Counted from the first letter of the stretch, positions 11,811 to 23,388 are shown. The stretch: 64,000 bases of DNA from Oryzias latipes (GCF_002234675.1 NC_019867.2:3428001-3492000), one strand, 5' to 3'. Notes: generated by a model from the sequence alone, not told the origin. Numbers and translations: made by a program.

Positions 11811-11930
11811 GGCTGTTACTTTGTAAAATGGGTGATGTCATATTTCGCCTTAAAGAAAAGTGGTAAGAGTAGTTTTTGGGGTTTAGGGAGTAGTCAGTGA
11901 ATTTGAACGTAACCAAAGGCTTTTTAGTTA
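11077..11930. mobile_element. second, overlapping 'GTCCGAATTC' MITE copy
   Basis: The left end GGTGTCCGAATTCCTCCATT at 11077 has a matching inverted end at 11880-11930 (reverse complement GGTTACGTTCAAATTCACTG). It contains the ATT microsatellite and the internal block 'gaccacaatgcattgc', which is shared with the copy in RFC5 intron 8. The exact ends are uncertain because the copies interdigitate. Confidence 0.5.
11756..11810 (+). repeat. (ATT)n microsatellite
   Basis: About 18 uninterrupted TAT/ATT triplets follow 'aaataaattt'. It is probably length-polymorphic. Confidence 0.9.
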
Positions 11931-12529
11931 GCTCCTGACGGGTAATTCTTCCTAATTCACGACAAAAGTAAAAAAAAAAAAAAGTTAATATTTCTGAAAA
12001 TGATCCATAATGTTTCCCTATGTAGTAAACAAAGGTCACAAAAATACTTTAAAAGATGAGTGAAACTCAAGAAAAACTGGTAAACAAATGCAAGAACTGC
12101 TGTCAAGGTTCAGAAAAATGACCACGTTCAGCCTTTGAGGACGGTTTGAAACCACCGCCAGAAATCCTAAAGTCCTGCCAACTTAAGATGAATAATATCA
12201 AACAGACACAACACGCTGGAATTGAAGACACAAGCTGCAGAACATCACGAACATCTGACCTAGAAATGATTTCCTAGATTCTCCACGAAGGCAGAAATCA
12301 CTGATCAAATCAATAAAATGTTTTGAAACAAGGTTTAATTTATGTGATCTAAGGTAAAGCAGGTGGTTTATAGTTACATGTGTTACAACACATTAATAAA
12401 TTACAAATGTTTTGGGACTTTGCTCTAACAAGCAATGGTTACCTTGCAAGTAAGATTTCTAGAAATCATTAATTATCAGAAAATAAATATGATTTAGTGA
12501 AGGACAAGAGTGCTGCGTTTCCCATCATC

Positions 12530-12740
12530 CCTTTGTTTACACACTCTCCCACTGGCTTACAGCCCCTCATCACCCCAACGTGACATTGTGGGTTTAACAA
12601 AAATGGTGAGAAATATTGGCGCTATCCAGCCGCAGTTTTAAGCCAGATGCCAGTTCAGACGAGGAAAACGAAGATGTACATGTCATCTACAAGTGGATGC
12701 ATCAGGATGGAGCGGAGCAGGGGGTTTGAGGCTTGCTGTT
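12530..12740 (+). repeat. dispersed repeat copy with degenerate short coding stretch
   Basis: Shares 'ggcgctatccagccgcagtt', 'ttcagacgaggaaaacgaag' and 'aagtggatgcatcaggatgg' with 62745-63015. It shares the reverse complement of these blocks with 46905-46990. In pieces it reads NIGAIQP and then SSDEENEDVH, with a frame break between. This is one arm of a larger repeat family described in the findings. Confidence 0.55.
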
Positions 12741-13212
12741 ATACAAACCCAAAACCTTTTCCGTTTTTTGTCTACTCCGGATTCACGATGATTTGAAAAA
12801 AAAAGAAATACTCCGAAATGCTATTTTGATCTTAGTTTTTTTAAGAAATGTCCTCCTTCATCAGAAAGAAAATGCCACAAGATCATGTGAAAAACACAGA
12901 AAACACAATTTTCATCAGGGACGGCCTTAAAAGAAAGCTAGATTTGTAACAACCCCACCATTATGTTTGATCTTCATTCATCTTTAAAAAATTATAACCT
13001 TTGCAAGTGCATAATATAATTCTCACAACGTTCCTGTTTGCTTTGCACTTTCCAGCCTGATGTTTGTGCTCCATGTTTATGGATTAAGTGTCTCCTCAAT
13101 GAAGAGCTCAGACATGAAGCATTAGAGCAGCATGTTGATGTGTGCAGCACTCTCTCTCTTTCAGGTGACTTTATGGTCTCGAATGTAGCTTTTCAGTTCT
13201 GTTAATCCCCCT

Positions 13213-13231
13213 GGGGGGGGGGGGGGGGGGG
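13213..13231 (+). repeat. poly(G) tract, 19 G
   Basis: Uninterrupted G run in KSR2 intron 1. Long G or C runs recur through the whole window. Confidence 0.9.
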
Positions 13232-13975
13232 TTAGAGTGTGTTGAAGGCGTGCAGAACCTCAGATGGCTTTATGGGCCTCTTATTGCACTTAATACTGTT
13301 TGTTTTAATCTCTTGGGACAGCGTCGTCACATTCTCACAGGTGTTTATGGCTGCTCTGCGTCCGCAGCACTCACGCTGACCTTTCTTCCTGCGTGCGGCG
13401 CTCTGACTCTGAAGCAGGTCCGCTGGCCGGTTAAAGGTGGACCATCTCAAACGCAACACCGGGTTATTGTGACCGTTACATAACGTAATTTACAGAATAC
13501 CCCCACGGGCCAATTAAAGGATAGGGATGTTTTGTAACCTTGTCGGTATAATCTGGTCGCCTTGCGTAACGGCGGCTGGGTTTGGGATGAGCCCAGAGCG
13601 CGCGCAGGCTGGCATGGCACACCGGCAACGGATTGTAAACACGGGGCTGCACGCGCAGGCCTCACGTATATATCTGATGAAGAGGAGAGCCACCTTCTCT
13701 TCCCGCCACCTGCAGAATGCGCAAGTCTCCAGCAGCCCACTGCAGCCCCGTGGCCTCGAGATTTATTGCACTGCACAGACAGAGCCGCGCGCACGGATGA
13801 AAGGCTGTGGAGCTTGGAGCCCCTGCATATGGATGCAATGACAGCACCAGGGTAGTTTGCTGCTGGGAAAAAAAAAAACAGCATAAACGTGCAGAGTGGC
13901 CTGTAAAAACTGACAGCCCTGGGTGATGCTTTAGTTGAGGATGCAGAGCAGTAATTGAGTCAGGGAGCCGCTTAC

Positions 13976-14149
13976 CTCCAGCGTTCGGATCTCTTTTTGT
14001 GTCAAGTCGTTGGATGTGGCACATTTGGTCCGTAAACCCTCCAAACTAGAAATGCTTATGTCAATCATGTTCTGCACCAACTCGCACTGCTGCAAGGCTT
14101 TCTGCAAACTGAGATGCTGCTCCTCGCTTTTTGTCATCTCCTCGTTCAT
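13976..14149 (-). CDS. KSR2: KSR2 first coding exon (kinase suppressor of Ras 2)
   Basis: This exon encodes the 58 N-terminal residues of KSR2, a RAF-related pseudokinase scaffold that brings RAF, MEK and ERK together at the plasma membrane. The start ATG is at 14147-14149. The peptide begins [20 protein letters not shown], contains [19 protein letters not shown] and ends [14 protein letters not shown]. It is nearly identical, as I recall it, to the human KSR2 N-terminus, the start of the coiled-coil/SAM-like CA1 region that helps bind BRAF and the membrane. The exon ends on a complete codon (GAG) followed by GTAAG at 13975, so the splice is phase 0. The other exons lie to the left outside the window. 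KSR2 lies head-to-head with RFC5, with 1.5 kb between start codons, as in mammals. Confidence 0.93.
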
Positions 14150-15641
14150 AGTTTAGCGCGCGCTGGATGGTATTTTTTCCCCTTAGTTTGTATTTCCAAG
14201 ACAAAAAAAGAAGAAGAAGAACAGAGGGTTAAAAAAAGAGGATAATTCAAGAAAGAAACGTGGAGGAGCCCGCGGAAAAGAGCAACCAGCACAGCGCAGT
14301 GGAAAGAGATGCTGCAGGCTTAGACTCTGGCTTTGAGCCGTGAGAGGGTCGCCTCCATTGCAACAACAGTCCTCGCAGCTCCAGCTGGATGATCAAGGAT
14401 GTAAACTAGACCAAACTCAATGTGAGGATGCGGAGCGGGGCTGAGCGGTCTGCTACAGCATCCATCGGGCGTCCTTTCCGTTCTAATGGATGCTGAGGAA
14501 GGGGGGGGGGGGGAGAAAAAAAAGGGGGGGAAAGGAACCAAATTTGCTGCTCAGCGCATCCTAAACAGCCGGATCGGGTAGAACCTGGCGGTTTTAAAGG
14601 TGCTGATGTGCGGATTGGATGCAGGTACTCCCTGTCTCCCTTGGCAGCAGCTGCATCCCGGTTCGCTCCCACCACACCGACATGTTTCCCGTCAATCAAA
14701 GCCACAGCAACAGCATCGCAGCGCCGCCGTAAGGGGCCGCTCTCGCGTGATCACGGCGCGCTCAAGTGGGTTCTCGTCTGCTGGACGAGAAACGCATCAT
14801 CTGCGACAAATGATCTTTATTTTTCAGGGTGATATTTCATCAAATTAAACATAATTCAGCAATCTTACTAAAATGCAAACGAAGTGCCTGTTAAACTAAA
14901 AGGTTAAACAAAATTTGAAAACATTTTTTAAAACATTTATTGTGTGTACTCACCCAAGTTATTAAATAATGGGGGGGGGGGGGGCATGTTTTACTTATTT
15001 ATTTATTGTTTTTGGTTGTCGCCTGGTTAGGTAGCTAAATAGTTAACGTCTAAAGCGTATATTCTAAATGAAACGTATTAAAAACCAAACAGATTAAGAA
15101 ACTTGTGTATTTTTCTATTAATTTAATTTACCTATTTTACGAAATACTTATTGCACAAGTTAGATAGAAATGTATGTACATCAGGGGATTAAATATTGTT
15201 TTTTTCCTGTTAAATGCTTTAAAGTCTTATACAAATCTTTAAAATTAGTCTGATTTCCACAGCACATTAATTTTCGTTCTGAAATGTTCAAGAAAATCGG
15301 TCAAAAATGTTTTCGCCTACGGATAAATATCAAACTAACACAGAGATTTCTATTTTACAAGATAATCAACTCAAAAATGTTTATAAAATAAACAAAAAAC
15401 AATTTTAAGCTTTACTTTAGAAAATATTAAAATTCTTCAATTGATATTGTGGTTTTTTTTACAGTTTACCTTCAACATATCACCATGATCCCACCCACCG
15501 GAAAGCAAAACGACATTCTGTTGGTGTTACGTCATGACGTTGGCGTGCGTTTCTGTCGCGAGCGCGGCAAAAGGAAGCGACATAGAACAGACGGGGTTTT
15601 TCCTCTACTTGCCCGGCTAATAAATAAAGTTACCGGGAGTC
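14150..15641. promoter_or_regulatory. divergent KSR2/RFC5 intergenic region with promoters
   Basis: This spans the KSR2 and RFC5 start codons, which point away from each other. The left half (about 14160-14790) is GC-rich with many CpGs and a G-rich stretch at 14500-14530. It should hold the KSR2 5' UTR and promoter. 14800-15420 is AT-rich with a G run at 14971 and no recognisable element. 15500-15640, next to RFC5, is CpG-rich and carries a TTACGTCA site. No TATA box was convincing on either side. Confidence 0.55.
15527..15541. promoter_or_regulatory. CRE/ATF-like site in the RFC5 promoter
   Basis: The text TTACGTCATGACGTT puts a near-consensus CRE half-palindrome (TTACGTCA) beside a second TGACG core. 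It lies about 100 bp upstream of the RFC5 start codon. ATF/CREB sites are common in housekeeping and replication promoters. Function is inferred from position and sequence only. Confidence 0.4.
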
Positions 15642-18600
15642 ATGGCGTCTACGAGTAGGACCCCGTTACAGAGCAGAAACCTGCCATGGTGAGCCGCGAC
15701 GAACGAGACGTTTGAGAAGCGGCGAGAATGTCGTTGTTGTCTAAGACTAAGCTAGCTGCTCCTTCAAGTTCTTGTTTGTCTCCAGTCAGAGGCTGTGCTT
15801 TTTTTTTTTGTTTTGTTTTCTTTTAAGTTTGTTCAGCTTTTTAAAGGCCTACACACTTCTTAAAAAGAAGGGAAAAAAAGAAATATTCTACTAAACAACG
15901 TCTTTGTTTTTGTGCTAAAAGTGTTTGTTTTGCATTTCAGGGTAGAAAAATATAGACCACAAAAACTCGATGATTTAATTTCACACAGAGACATCCTGAG
16001 CACCAGTAAGTTTGTTCATTTAAGGAAGCAAATCGACTCTGTGGTGTCCAGAGTTCTGAAGGTCTCCATGTCTCTTCAGTCCAGAGGTTCGTCAGAGAGG
16101 ACCGGCTTCCTCACCTCCTGCTCTACGGGCCTCCTGGAACCGGAAAGACCTCCACCATTCTGGCCTGTGCCCGGCAACTGTACAAGGACAAGGAGTTCAA
16201 CTCCATGGTGCTGGAGGTACCGTCTCCACTCAGGATCTTTAGTCTGCAGGGATTTTCTCATCTCCAAGGGTCCTGATTCTGATTCTCTTCTGTTCAAGCT
16301 GAATGCTTCAGACGACAGGGGTATCGATGTGGTCCGAGGTCCCATCCTGAGTTTTGCCAGCACCAGAACCATCTTCAAGTGAGTCGGTACCGCTCCAGCT
16401 CTCTGTGACCTTCTGCAGAGATTCCCTCCAGACAACTCCAAACTCCTTTTTCCTCCCTTTGATCCCCAGGAAAGGCTTCAAGCTGGTGATCCTGGACGAG
16501 GCCGATGCCATGACCCAGGATGCCCAGAATGCATTGCGGCGAGGTGAGCCATCTGTTCGCCTAAGTATGGCTTGCTGTGAGCGACACGGCTCACTGGGCA
16601 GCCAAATCATTTGGCTGATGATGCATGGGTCTGCATGAAAACACAACCGTTTTCTAAAATAATCCTTTGCATTGATTTTGTTGATTAAAATTTTTTTTTT
16701 CATAGGTGTTGAAAGTAGGTTATCGTCAACGATCTCATAAACGAATTAAGATGTTTGCAGATTTTCAAAATAAGACGATTTTAAGTAACTTTATCCCATT
16801 GAACTAACGTTTTGGCAGGTAACAGTCTGTCTTTTTATTTTTGTAAACTTCCTGCTGTCTCCCGTACGCCTCAGTGATTGAGAAGTTCACAGAAAACACC
16901 CGGTTCTGCCTCATCTGCAACTACCTTTCCAAGATCATCCCCGCCCTGCAGTCCCGGTGCACCAGGTTCCGCTTCGGGCCTCTGTCGGCGGACCAGATGA
17001 TCCCCCGGCTGAGGCACGTCATTCAGGAGGAGAGGTGAGGAAAACCGGGACCGCTTTCGGCCTCTGAAGTCTCTCACTTTCTGAGTCTGTCAGAAGCATT
17101 AAAAACGACTGTGATGTTGACATGAAAAGATGCTTTCAAAGGATTTTTGAAAAATTAGGACTATAAATGGAATGAAAAACTTTACATTCTCGTTTCTGCC
17201 ATTCGCATTCATCGCTTTTTAAGCTTTTCATTAAGAATCTCTCAGTTTTCTTTTTTTCTTTTTTTGATCCGATTTCACGTTTTTTTATGCTGATACCCGA
17301 GTCTCGCTCCAATACTTTTATAACACATTTTAAAAGTTGAATAAACAAATGCAGGTTTTCCCGTTTTTATTCTATTCCCCCTTTATTTTGTCAGAAAAAG
17401 AGCACCTCTGTGAACAATTAAGTACAAATAGTGCAACCATCAACTAGAAAAAATAACAAACTATTAACTGGTAAAAATAGTTGATAATTAGTCATGTGAG
17501 AAAGTTTGGTGACTGTAGCTTTGGCTCTTCAGAGCTTTTTGGATCAGATGTGATTTTTTTTTTTTTACTTTGGGAAAAAGAAATACCCATTTTTTTAAAA
17601 GGCATGAATATGATGAGTATTTATGACTTAACTTATATAAACAGAACCATTTATGTATTTGTGTTGTTTTTGAGAGTTTATTATCTTCTGATCACTTTTT
17701 CACAGAGCTTTCTTTTTGTAGACGGTCCCTTAGCAGCTCTTTTCACTGCCGTTTCTCTCTTTAATTCTCCGTATTTGAAAAACACATCGCATTTTTCTTT
17801 AAAGGTCATCGTTTACGTTAAGACAAACCAATAGAGACACTTGCTGTCAGTTTCAAATGTTAATTAAAAGAATTTTGAAACCTAGAAGTCCAAATATCCT
17901 TCAGACTTTACCAAACTGTGTTTGTGCGCCTCCCGCTCAAGCTAGTGCCATGTTTTTGCTGCGTTTTAGGGCAATAAGATGTTGTGATCCGTCCATGAGA
18001 TGCAGACGTCTAGTACAGGATTTATCTGTAAAAATAAGCTTTAAATGCATAGCGCTGATCATAATAATTTTCCTCTTTAAACTTCCTTTTGGCCTTTAAT
18101 GAGCTGAATCTTGTCTGGTAGCATCGACATCACCGAGGATGGGATGAAGGCCATCGTGACTTTATCGTCCGGCGACATGAGGAGGTCGCTGAACGTCCTG
18201 CAGGTGGGACCTCCTCACTCCTCCTGCCGGGATGTTCTCCAGCAGAGAGGAAAGACTTTTCGTGTCCTTTCAGAGCACCAGCATGGCGTACGGGAAGGTG
18301 ACGGAGGACTCCGTGTACACCTGCACGGGACAGCCGCTCCGCTCGGACATCGCTAACATCCTCGACTGGTGCCTCAACAAAGACTTCACCTCGGCTTACA
18401 AACGTATCCTTCCATCAAACCCACATACAGAGCTGGAACCGCTCTTTTAGAAATCTAGACTTTCATCCGTTAGATCAGTGATCCCAAACCTTTTTTGGCC
18501 TCCAACGTTTAACGTCGGACTATGGTCGTGTCCGAATTCCTTCCCCTTTGTAGAGCTGTCCGAATCTACAATTCCCAAATCCAGTGTCCTGGAAATTTCC

Positions 18601-19553
18601 CAGAAGTCTCTGCGAAAAACCAGTGTGCATCAATGCTCACTAGATCGATAGACCACAATGCATTGCGTCGGAACATTTTTTGCCATAAAAAAAGTATTTT
18701 TTAAATAAACCATCAACGTTTTTATCTTCAGCAGACTTGTAAATACTCGTCGCAAAACGCTCATAGTAATTAGATTTTCACTTTGTGAAATCGATGACGT
18801 CATATCCGCCGTTAAAAAAAGAAAAGTAGTGAGCAGGGTGTCTAAAATCCAGGGCACTACATAGTGCAGCACTGTATAGTTTTTTTTCACAGCGATCCGA
18901 ACGCGGCAGAATCAGCTTTTCAAATTAAAATGCTCATGAAATGAAGTCTAAAAAACATTTTGACAATATTTTACAAATAATGAAGATTCAGTGAAACGTA
19001 GTTTTTAAAACTCATTTCAGTCACGTTTCACTTGGATTGACTGAAGAAGTTTCTAAAATGCTTTTTTTTGTGTGAATCTTTAACCTTTTTGATGCCAGAA
19101 ATCCTCCAGCTGAAAACTTTGAAGGGTCTGGCTCTTCATGACATCCTCACCGAGCTGCACCTGCTCGTTCACAGAGGTAATCCAGCAGAAATACTCCCAT
19201 TACCATCGTGGAGGGAGGATTTTTTTTTTTTATCCTCCTCACAGTTTCACGTCTTAGTTTTACATCCTAAAGCAAGCATCTCCTCTGAAACGTTTTCCTC
19301 TTCCTCTGCTGAAGTGGATTTTCCTCCTGCTACCCGCATGACTCTGCTGGTGAAGTTAGCCGACGTGGAGTGAGTGCCGCCGCGCCGCCTCCCCCTCCCC
19401 CCCCCCCCGCATGAACGCTACAAATGTGCTGACGCGTCTTTTTTCACTTTCAGACACAGACTCGCTTCGGGAACGGACGAGAAGATCCAGCTGAGCTCCA
19501 TGGTGGGGGCTTTCCAGGAGGTCCGGGACCTGGTGGTCAGCGAGGCTTCATGA
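15642..19553 (+). CDS. RFC5: RFC5, replication factor C subunit 5 (complete, 11 exons)
   Basis: RFC5 is a small AAA+ subunit of the replication factor C clamp loader, which opens PCNA and loads it onto primer-template DNA. The coding exons are 15642-15688, 15941-16005, 16080-16216, 16299-16378, 16470-16543, 16875-17034, 18122-18203, 18274-18403, 19099-19176, 19315-19369 and 19454-19553. They total 1008 nt (335 aa plus TGA), and every junction keeps phase. Visible motifs in order: NLPWVEKYRP near residue 14, Walker [18 protein letters not shown], Walker [12 protein letters not shown], sensor 1 region [10 protein letters not shown], the SRC motif in QSRCTRFRF, and the C-terminal collar ending [10 protein letters not shown]. 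Length and sequence match human RFC5 closely, with a short divergent N-terminus. Introns are small except intron 6 (1.1 kb, nothing recognisable) and intron 8, which holds a MITE. Confidence 0.97.
18523..18905. mobile_element. 'GTCCGAATTC' family MITE in RFC5 intron 8
   Basis: It starts with GTGTCCGAATTCCTTCCCCT and ends with a degenerate inverted end around 'gcgatccgaacgcgg'. Internal blocks 'gaccacaatgcattgc', 'gatgacgtcatatccgccgt' and 'cactacatagtgcag' match the copies at 10431-11930. There is no coding capacity. It lies wholly between RFC5 exons 8 and 9. Confidence 0.6.
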
Positions 19554-19634
19554 AGTTCAGCAGAATTAAATACTTCAAAGACCCCAAAAATGTCCTCGGT
19601 TTTTCTTTCTTTTGTTGGTGCATAAAATCATTAA

Positions 19635-19640
19635 AATAAA
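19635..19640 (+). terminator. RFC5: RFC5 poly(A) signal AATAAA
   Basis: First AATAAA after the RFC5 stop codon, 82 bp downstream. It predicts a very short 3' UTR. Confidence 0.7.
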
Positions 19641-19711
19641 CACAACTTGCCGGTTAAAGCCAGATTGTTCTTCCTGAAAAACATCATCTTTCAACTTGGA
19701 GATTGAATCAT

Positions 19712-19717
19712 TTTAAT
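19712..19717 (-). terminator. WSB2: candidate WSB2 poly(A) signal ATTAAA
   Basis: TTTAAT on the plus strand is ATTAAA on the minus strand, 314 bp past the WSB2 stop. It would put the WSB2 and RFC5 transcript ends within about 100 bp of each other. It is a variant hexamer, so the true site may differ. Confidence 0.4.
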
Positions 19718-20030
19718 AATTATTATTGTTCCTTCCTGTTATCCAGTATTAAGGTGTGCAGGTTCTGCAGAAGCGCTCCGACCACCAAAGGGTTAAAACA
19801 AATATTTACAAAATAAATTAGACATAGAAAACTGTGATATTCAAGCTAAATTAGCAGAACATTTACTAAATGCTTCTTAAAGTAGTAGTGCAATAAATGA
19901 AACTCTTAGTGCAGGATTATTTAAAGTAGAATACACGAGCGGATTTTCCTTCTTTATACGGCAGTTTTCCATCAGAAAACCAAAACCAAAAATAAAGGCC
20001 TTTTGAGATGAGAGTGCGGCGCGCTCCTCC

Positions 20031-23000
20031 TCAAGACTCCCAGTCCTCCTCCTCGTCATCAGAGGAGGAGGCGCAGTTCCTGAGGCGTTCGGGGATGTTT
20101 TTATAGGTGAGGTATTCCACGATCCTCTTGGGGAGGGGCAGCGCCTCGATCTGCTGCGTGGAGACGGAGAAGCGCAGAGCGGACCGGCACAGGTGGCACA
20201 GGCTGGGGACGGTCACGGGCGCCCTCCAGAACCGGACGTGGCCGTCTCGGGTTCTGTGTGAGGAGAGACGGCCGTGGAGTTAAGGTCATCGCCGGAGGGG
20301 AAGGTCAACAGGATGTGGAGGGCGATCAAGTTCGACATTCAGCCCCGAAGGGACAAATATAAAAGCAGGTCTGTTTAAAGAGCCGCTCCAATTATCTTTT
20401 GATCTACTTTCACAGCGTTCCCAGCGGTCTTTGAATTAGAATGATGCAGTTTTTAGCCAAAAATCTGAAAAATGCTGCATGAACTCCATTGAAAATTGTG
20501 TTTTTGTGGCATTTTTCTGATGATAAAGGACATGTACAGAAAATTTAGCTCAAACTTGCATCTCCGAGTATTGATTTGAATCGTGAATCAGAAGCAGATG
20601 AAAAAATGCAGTTTGTGACACAGAAAATATGCTGGGTTCCCCGCTATGAGCTCACAACAGGGGGGATGCCAAGGATCTTGCCCACAACTCGGAGGTTAAT
20701 TCCCAATGAACTAAAAAGACCGACAAAAGAAGGTTGGAGTGGGGGGGCTTTTCTTTACCCGGTGGCGACCACGCCCCCTTGTGGGTGGTAGTTGCAGCAC
20801 AGTCCGTTGGAGTCTCTGTCCCTCCTCGTCTGCATCGTCATCCGTCTCTCCCCTGGCTCCCAGATCCTGAGCGCTCTGTGGACCGAACATCTCAGACGTT
20901 GGTTGTTGTGGGAAAAATGTGCCCCCTCCCTAATAGCACCATTAACCACAGGATCACTTTAAGTGTGAATTTAAACATTAACATCTAAAAAAGTCCTAAT
21001 TCAAACCAAAAACACTCGCGTTTTGTTCAGATTACGGAGAAATTATCCGTCTTTTGGAGACCAGAGATCCCTCATCCACACATGGAAAAACAAATATTCT
21101 GATCAGACAGAAGAGGAACTTTGTAAAAAGTGGTGGCAGTATGATGGTTTGGGACTTCCATCAGATTTTTTTTGGGTTAGTTTAAAGTCCTTTCAAAGTG
21201 TTTTGTGGGAAACTAAAAAGGAAATTTCAGGAAAACGTCTTTCTACCTGTCGTCCGTCACAATCGCCAGGTGTAAACCGCTGGGAGAAAACTGTATTGCA
21301 GAGATTTGGTTTTTCCCGTAGACATCAAAGTAGTCCCTAAAAGTGAAGCATCAAACCAGCAGGAATGAGTCATCTTTGTGGGGAATTGAACCCGCGCTCA
21401 TGAGACGGAAGGTCAAACGCGGAAGAACTTACGCCAGAGTGGCCAGTTTCTCCGATGTGTACGGGTCCCAGAGGTCGATGTACCAGCCGGAGCCGCTGAA
21501 GGCGGCCGTGGCGAGCACGGCTCCGTCCGGGGAGAAGTCACAGGACGACAGGAGGCACAGGGTCTTGTGGGCTCCTCCTGTCAGGTTCCTGATGAAGGTG
21601 TAGGACCGCAGACTCCACAGACACACCATCTGAGCAAAAAGGGAAAAGGCTTAGTCAGGTCAGTCCTCAGCAGGAACATCTAAACGCCGCTCCGGATCGG
21701 GACTCGGAGGGAAGTCTCCGCTGCCAAAGGAGTTTGTGTTGGGAAAGCTGCAGCTGGGAATGTGTGAAGAGGCTCCCTGGAGCTCCACATGAGGAGAACA
21801 AAGCCTCAGCTCTGTGGGTCAGCAGATCCAGCACAGGAGCAGGAGAAGACAAGCATAACAGAGCAGCAAACTTGGTCTCAGGAATTCCCAGCAGCTTCCC
21901 GCACCACAAAGTAATGTCTCCTAGATTTCCTATGCGCGCAGAATGCCTCTTCCAGCCGGAATCCTCGGATTCTGCAGGATCCTGAAGCATTTCTGTCTGA
22001 AACCCTTCAGTTTCAATTCCATCCCTTTGAGCGGGTAGAATGTTCTGTTTGCTGCTCACCCTGTCAAAGCGGCCGACGGACGCCATCATGCTGCAGTCCG
22101 GCGACACGCAGCAGCTGTTGATCCAGTCTTTGTGTCCCGACAGCACCTGAACCTTTTTCCCTGAAATGGAGGAAGCCATCAGCCTCTTTCAAGAGCGGCT
22201 TGAGACGCACGGACATCGGAACTTTGTGGAGTTTACTCAGTTATGTGCACCTTTGTGAGCCAGGTCCCAAATCCTCAGAGTCTTATCCCGAGACGCCGAG
22301 ATGAGGGTGAGCGTCCCGTTCTGAGGGAAAACCAGGTCTCTCACAACACCCTCGTGCCCCCGGAGATCAAACACAGCATGACCTTTAGTGGGGGGGGGGG
22401 GGCACCCTCGTAAACGCTCATCTTTTATCAGCAGGCTCCCCAAATCAGAGGCAATTTCTCACCTGTCAGAACGTTCCAGATCTTGATCACGCCATTCTCC
22501 AAGCCCGTGGCCAGCAGCAGGGGCTCCTTCCCTTTCGCCGTGCGTTTTGAGGTTTGAGCCACTGATGAGTGGGGCTTCGGACCAAAGGCCAGTCCCCACA
22601 CTGGCTGACCACAGCTGAAGCTTTTGTCTCCTCGGTCTGTCGTTTCGCCATGACCCTCTCTGTGGGCGACATCGACAATCAGCAAATATCGAGTGTGGGT
22701 GGATTCAGCCACAGTTCCAGGTTGATGCAAGGTTCTCTGCTTCTAATCCTTAACATGTATCCATTATATAACAAATATTACATGTTTATGAAGTAAGACT
22801 TTTGCCGGAGTCCCCAGGACATTGAAAAGGAAGGAAAAAGCAGCTGGCTTTTAACTTTAATTCTTTTTGCAGCAAATAGCTTCAGAGGATAATATAAATT
22901 TACTTTATAAAACACAAAACATTGTTGTATGTAACCTATAAACAGTCTATCATGGTTGTTTTGCCATTATTTAAACGTTTTGAAAGGAAGATTTTTGAAA

Positions 23001-23388
23001 AAAGCTCGAATGTCCGAGCCACCCCTGAAGGCATCACACGAACGCACTGAGAGTCGAGAGGCCAAGCGACGACCCAGATGATGCCGTGCCCCATGGACCA
23101 GGCGAACCACGCGCCGTCCGGGGAGAAGTCCACGCTCCACGTCTCGCATCCCGCCAGCTCCAGCAGCGACGGAGGACGCCTGGTCTTCAGCTCCAGGAGG
23201 AGCGCCGGGTCTGACGCTGCAGGACGAGGAGGAGGAGGACACAGAAACGGCTTCAAACTCCGCATGAGCCCGTCATCCTCCGCTGCCTGGCGACGGAGCG
23301 TCGGCATGACAACGCCAACACCAGCAGGCCGGGAACTGGGGGACTTACGTGTCGGCTGAAGCTCCGCGTTGCCGTGCGTGGAGCACAT
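20031..23388 (-). CDS. WSB2: WSB2, WD-repeat and SOCS-box protein 2 (complete, 9 exons)
   Basis: WSB2 is a substrate receptor for an ElonginB/C-Cullin5 ubiquitin ligase. The exons in coding order are 23349-23388, 23048-23216, 22463-22659, 22251-22382, 22060-22160, 21433-21629, 21247-21336, 20759-20875 and 20031-20253. They total 1266 nt (421 aa) and stay in phase throughout. The WD-repeat propeller shows as CETWSVDFSPDGAWFAWS, VWGLAFGP, LATGLENGVIKIW, SASRDKTLRIWDL, SSCDFSPDGAVLATA, FSPSGLHLAIVTDDRALRIW and GTRDGHVRFW. The SOCS box follows: BC box SLCHLCRSALRF, then Cul5 box LPLP in IEALPLPKRIVEYL. WSRS-type wording (LWSLRSYTFIRNL) and the gene neighbours favour WSB2 over WSB1. After the SOCS box there is an extra tail ending SSSDDEEEDWES. 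The chosen start gives MCSTHGNAELQPT; an in-frame ATG at 23484 could extend it by 32 residues. Confidence 0.93.
20365..20690 (+). repeat. copy of the large dispersed repeat in WSB2 intron 8
   Basis: Begins with a degenerate terminal block ('tttaaagagccgctccaatt', 'atcttttgatctactttcac', 'cccagcggtctttgaatt'), then 'gtggcatttttctgatgata', 'gaatcagaagcagatgaaaa' and 'gctgggttccccgctatgag'. The same blocks occur in the same order at 46725 and 55905. Confidence 0.6.

Larger units (their letters stand above)
1..13975 (-). other. KSR2: KSR2 intron 1 (inferred), repeat-rich
   Basis: The KSR2 first coding exon on the minus strand ends in a consensus donor at 13975, and no further KSR2 exon was recognised down to base 1. 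The whole stretch is therefore read as its first intron. It holds dispersed repeats, LINE pieces, MITEs and an ATT microsatellite, described separately. I see no gene or recognisable conserved element in 361-1900, 2110-3160, 3561-4200, 7444-8416, 8966-10430, 11931-12529 or 12741-13212. The 13250-13860 part is GC-rich with many CpGs and probably belongs to the CpG island around the KSR2 5' end. The intron may continue beyond the window. Confidence 0.7.

Noticed and set aside
13447-14024. Open frames on both strands in GC-rich DNA near the KSR2 exon
   Set aside because: GC-rich, stop-poor intron and CpG-island DNA. No domain is recognisable and there is no conserved splice structure.
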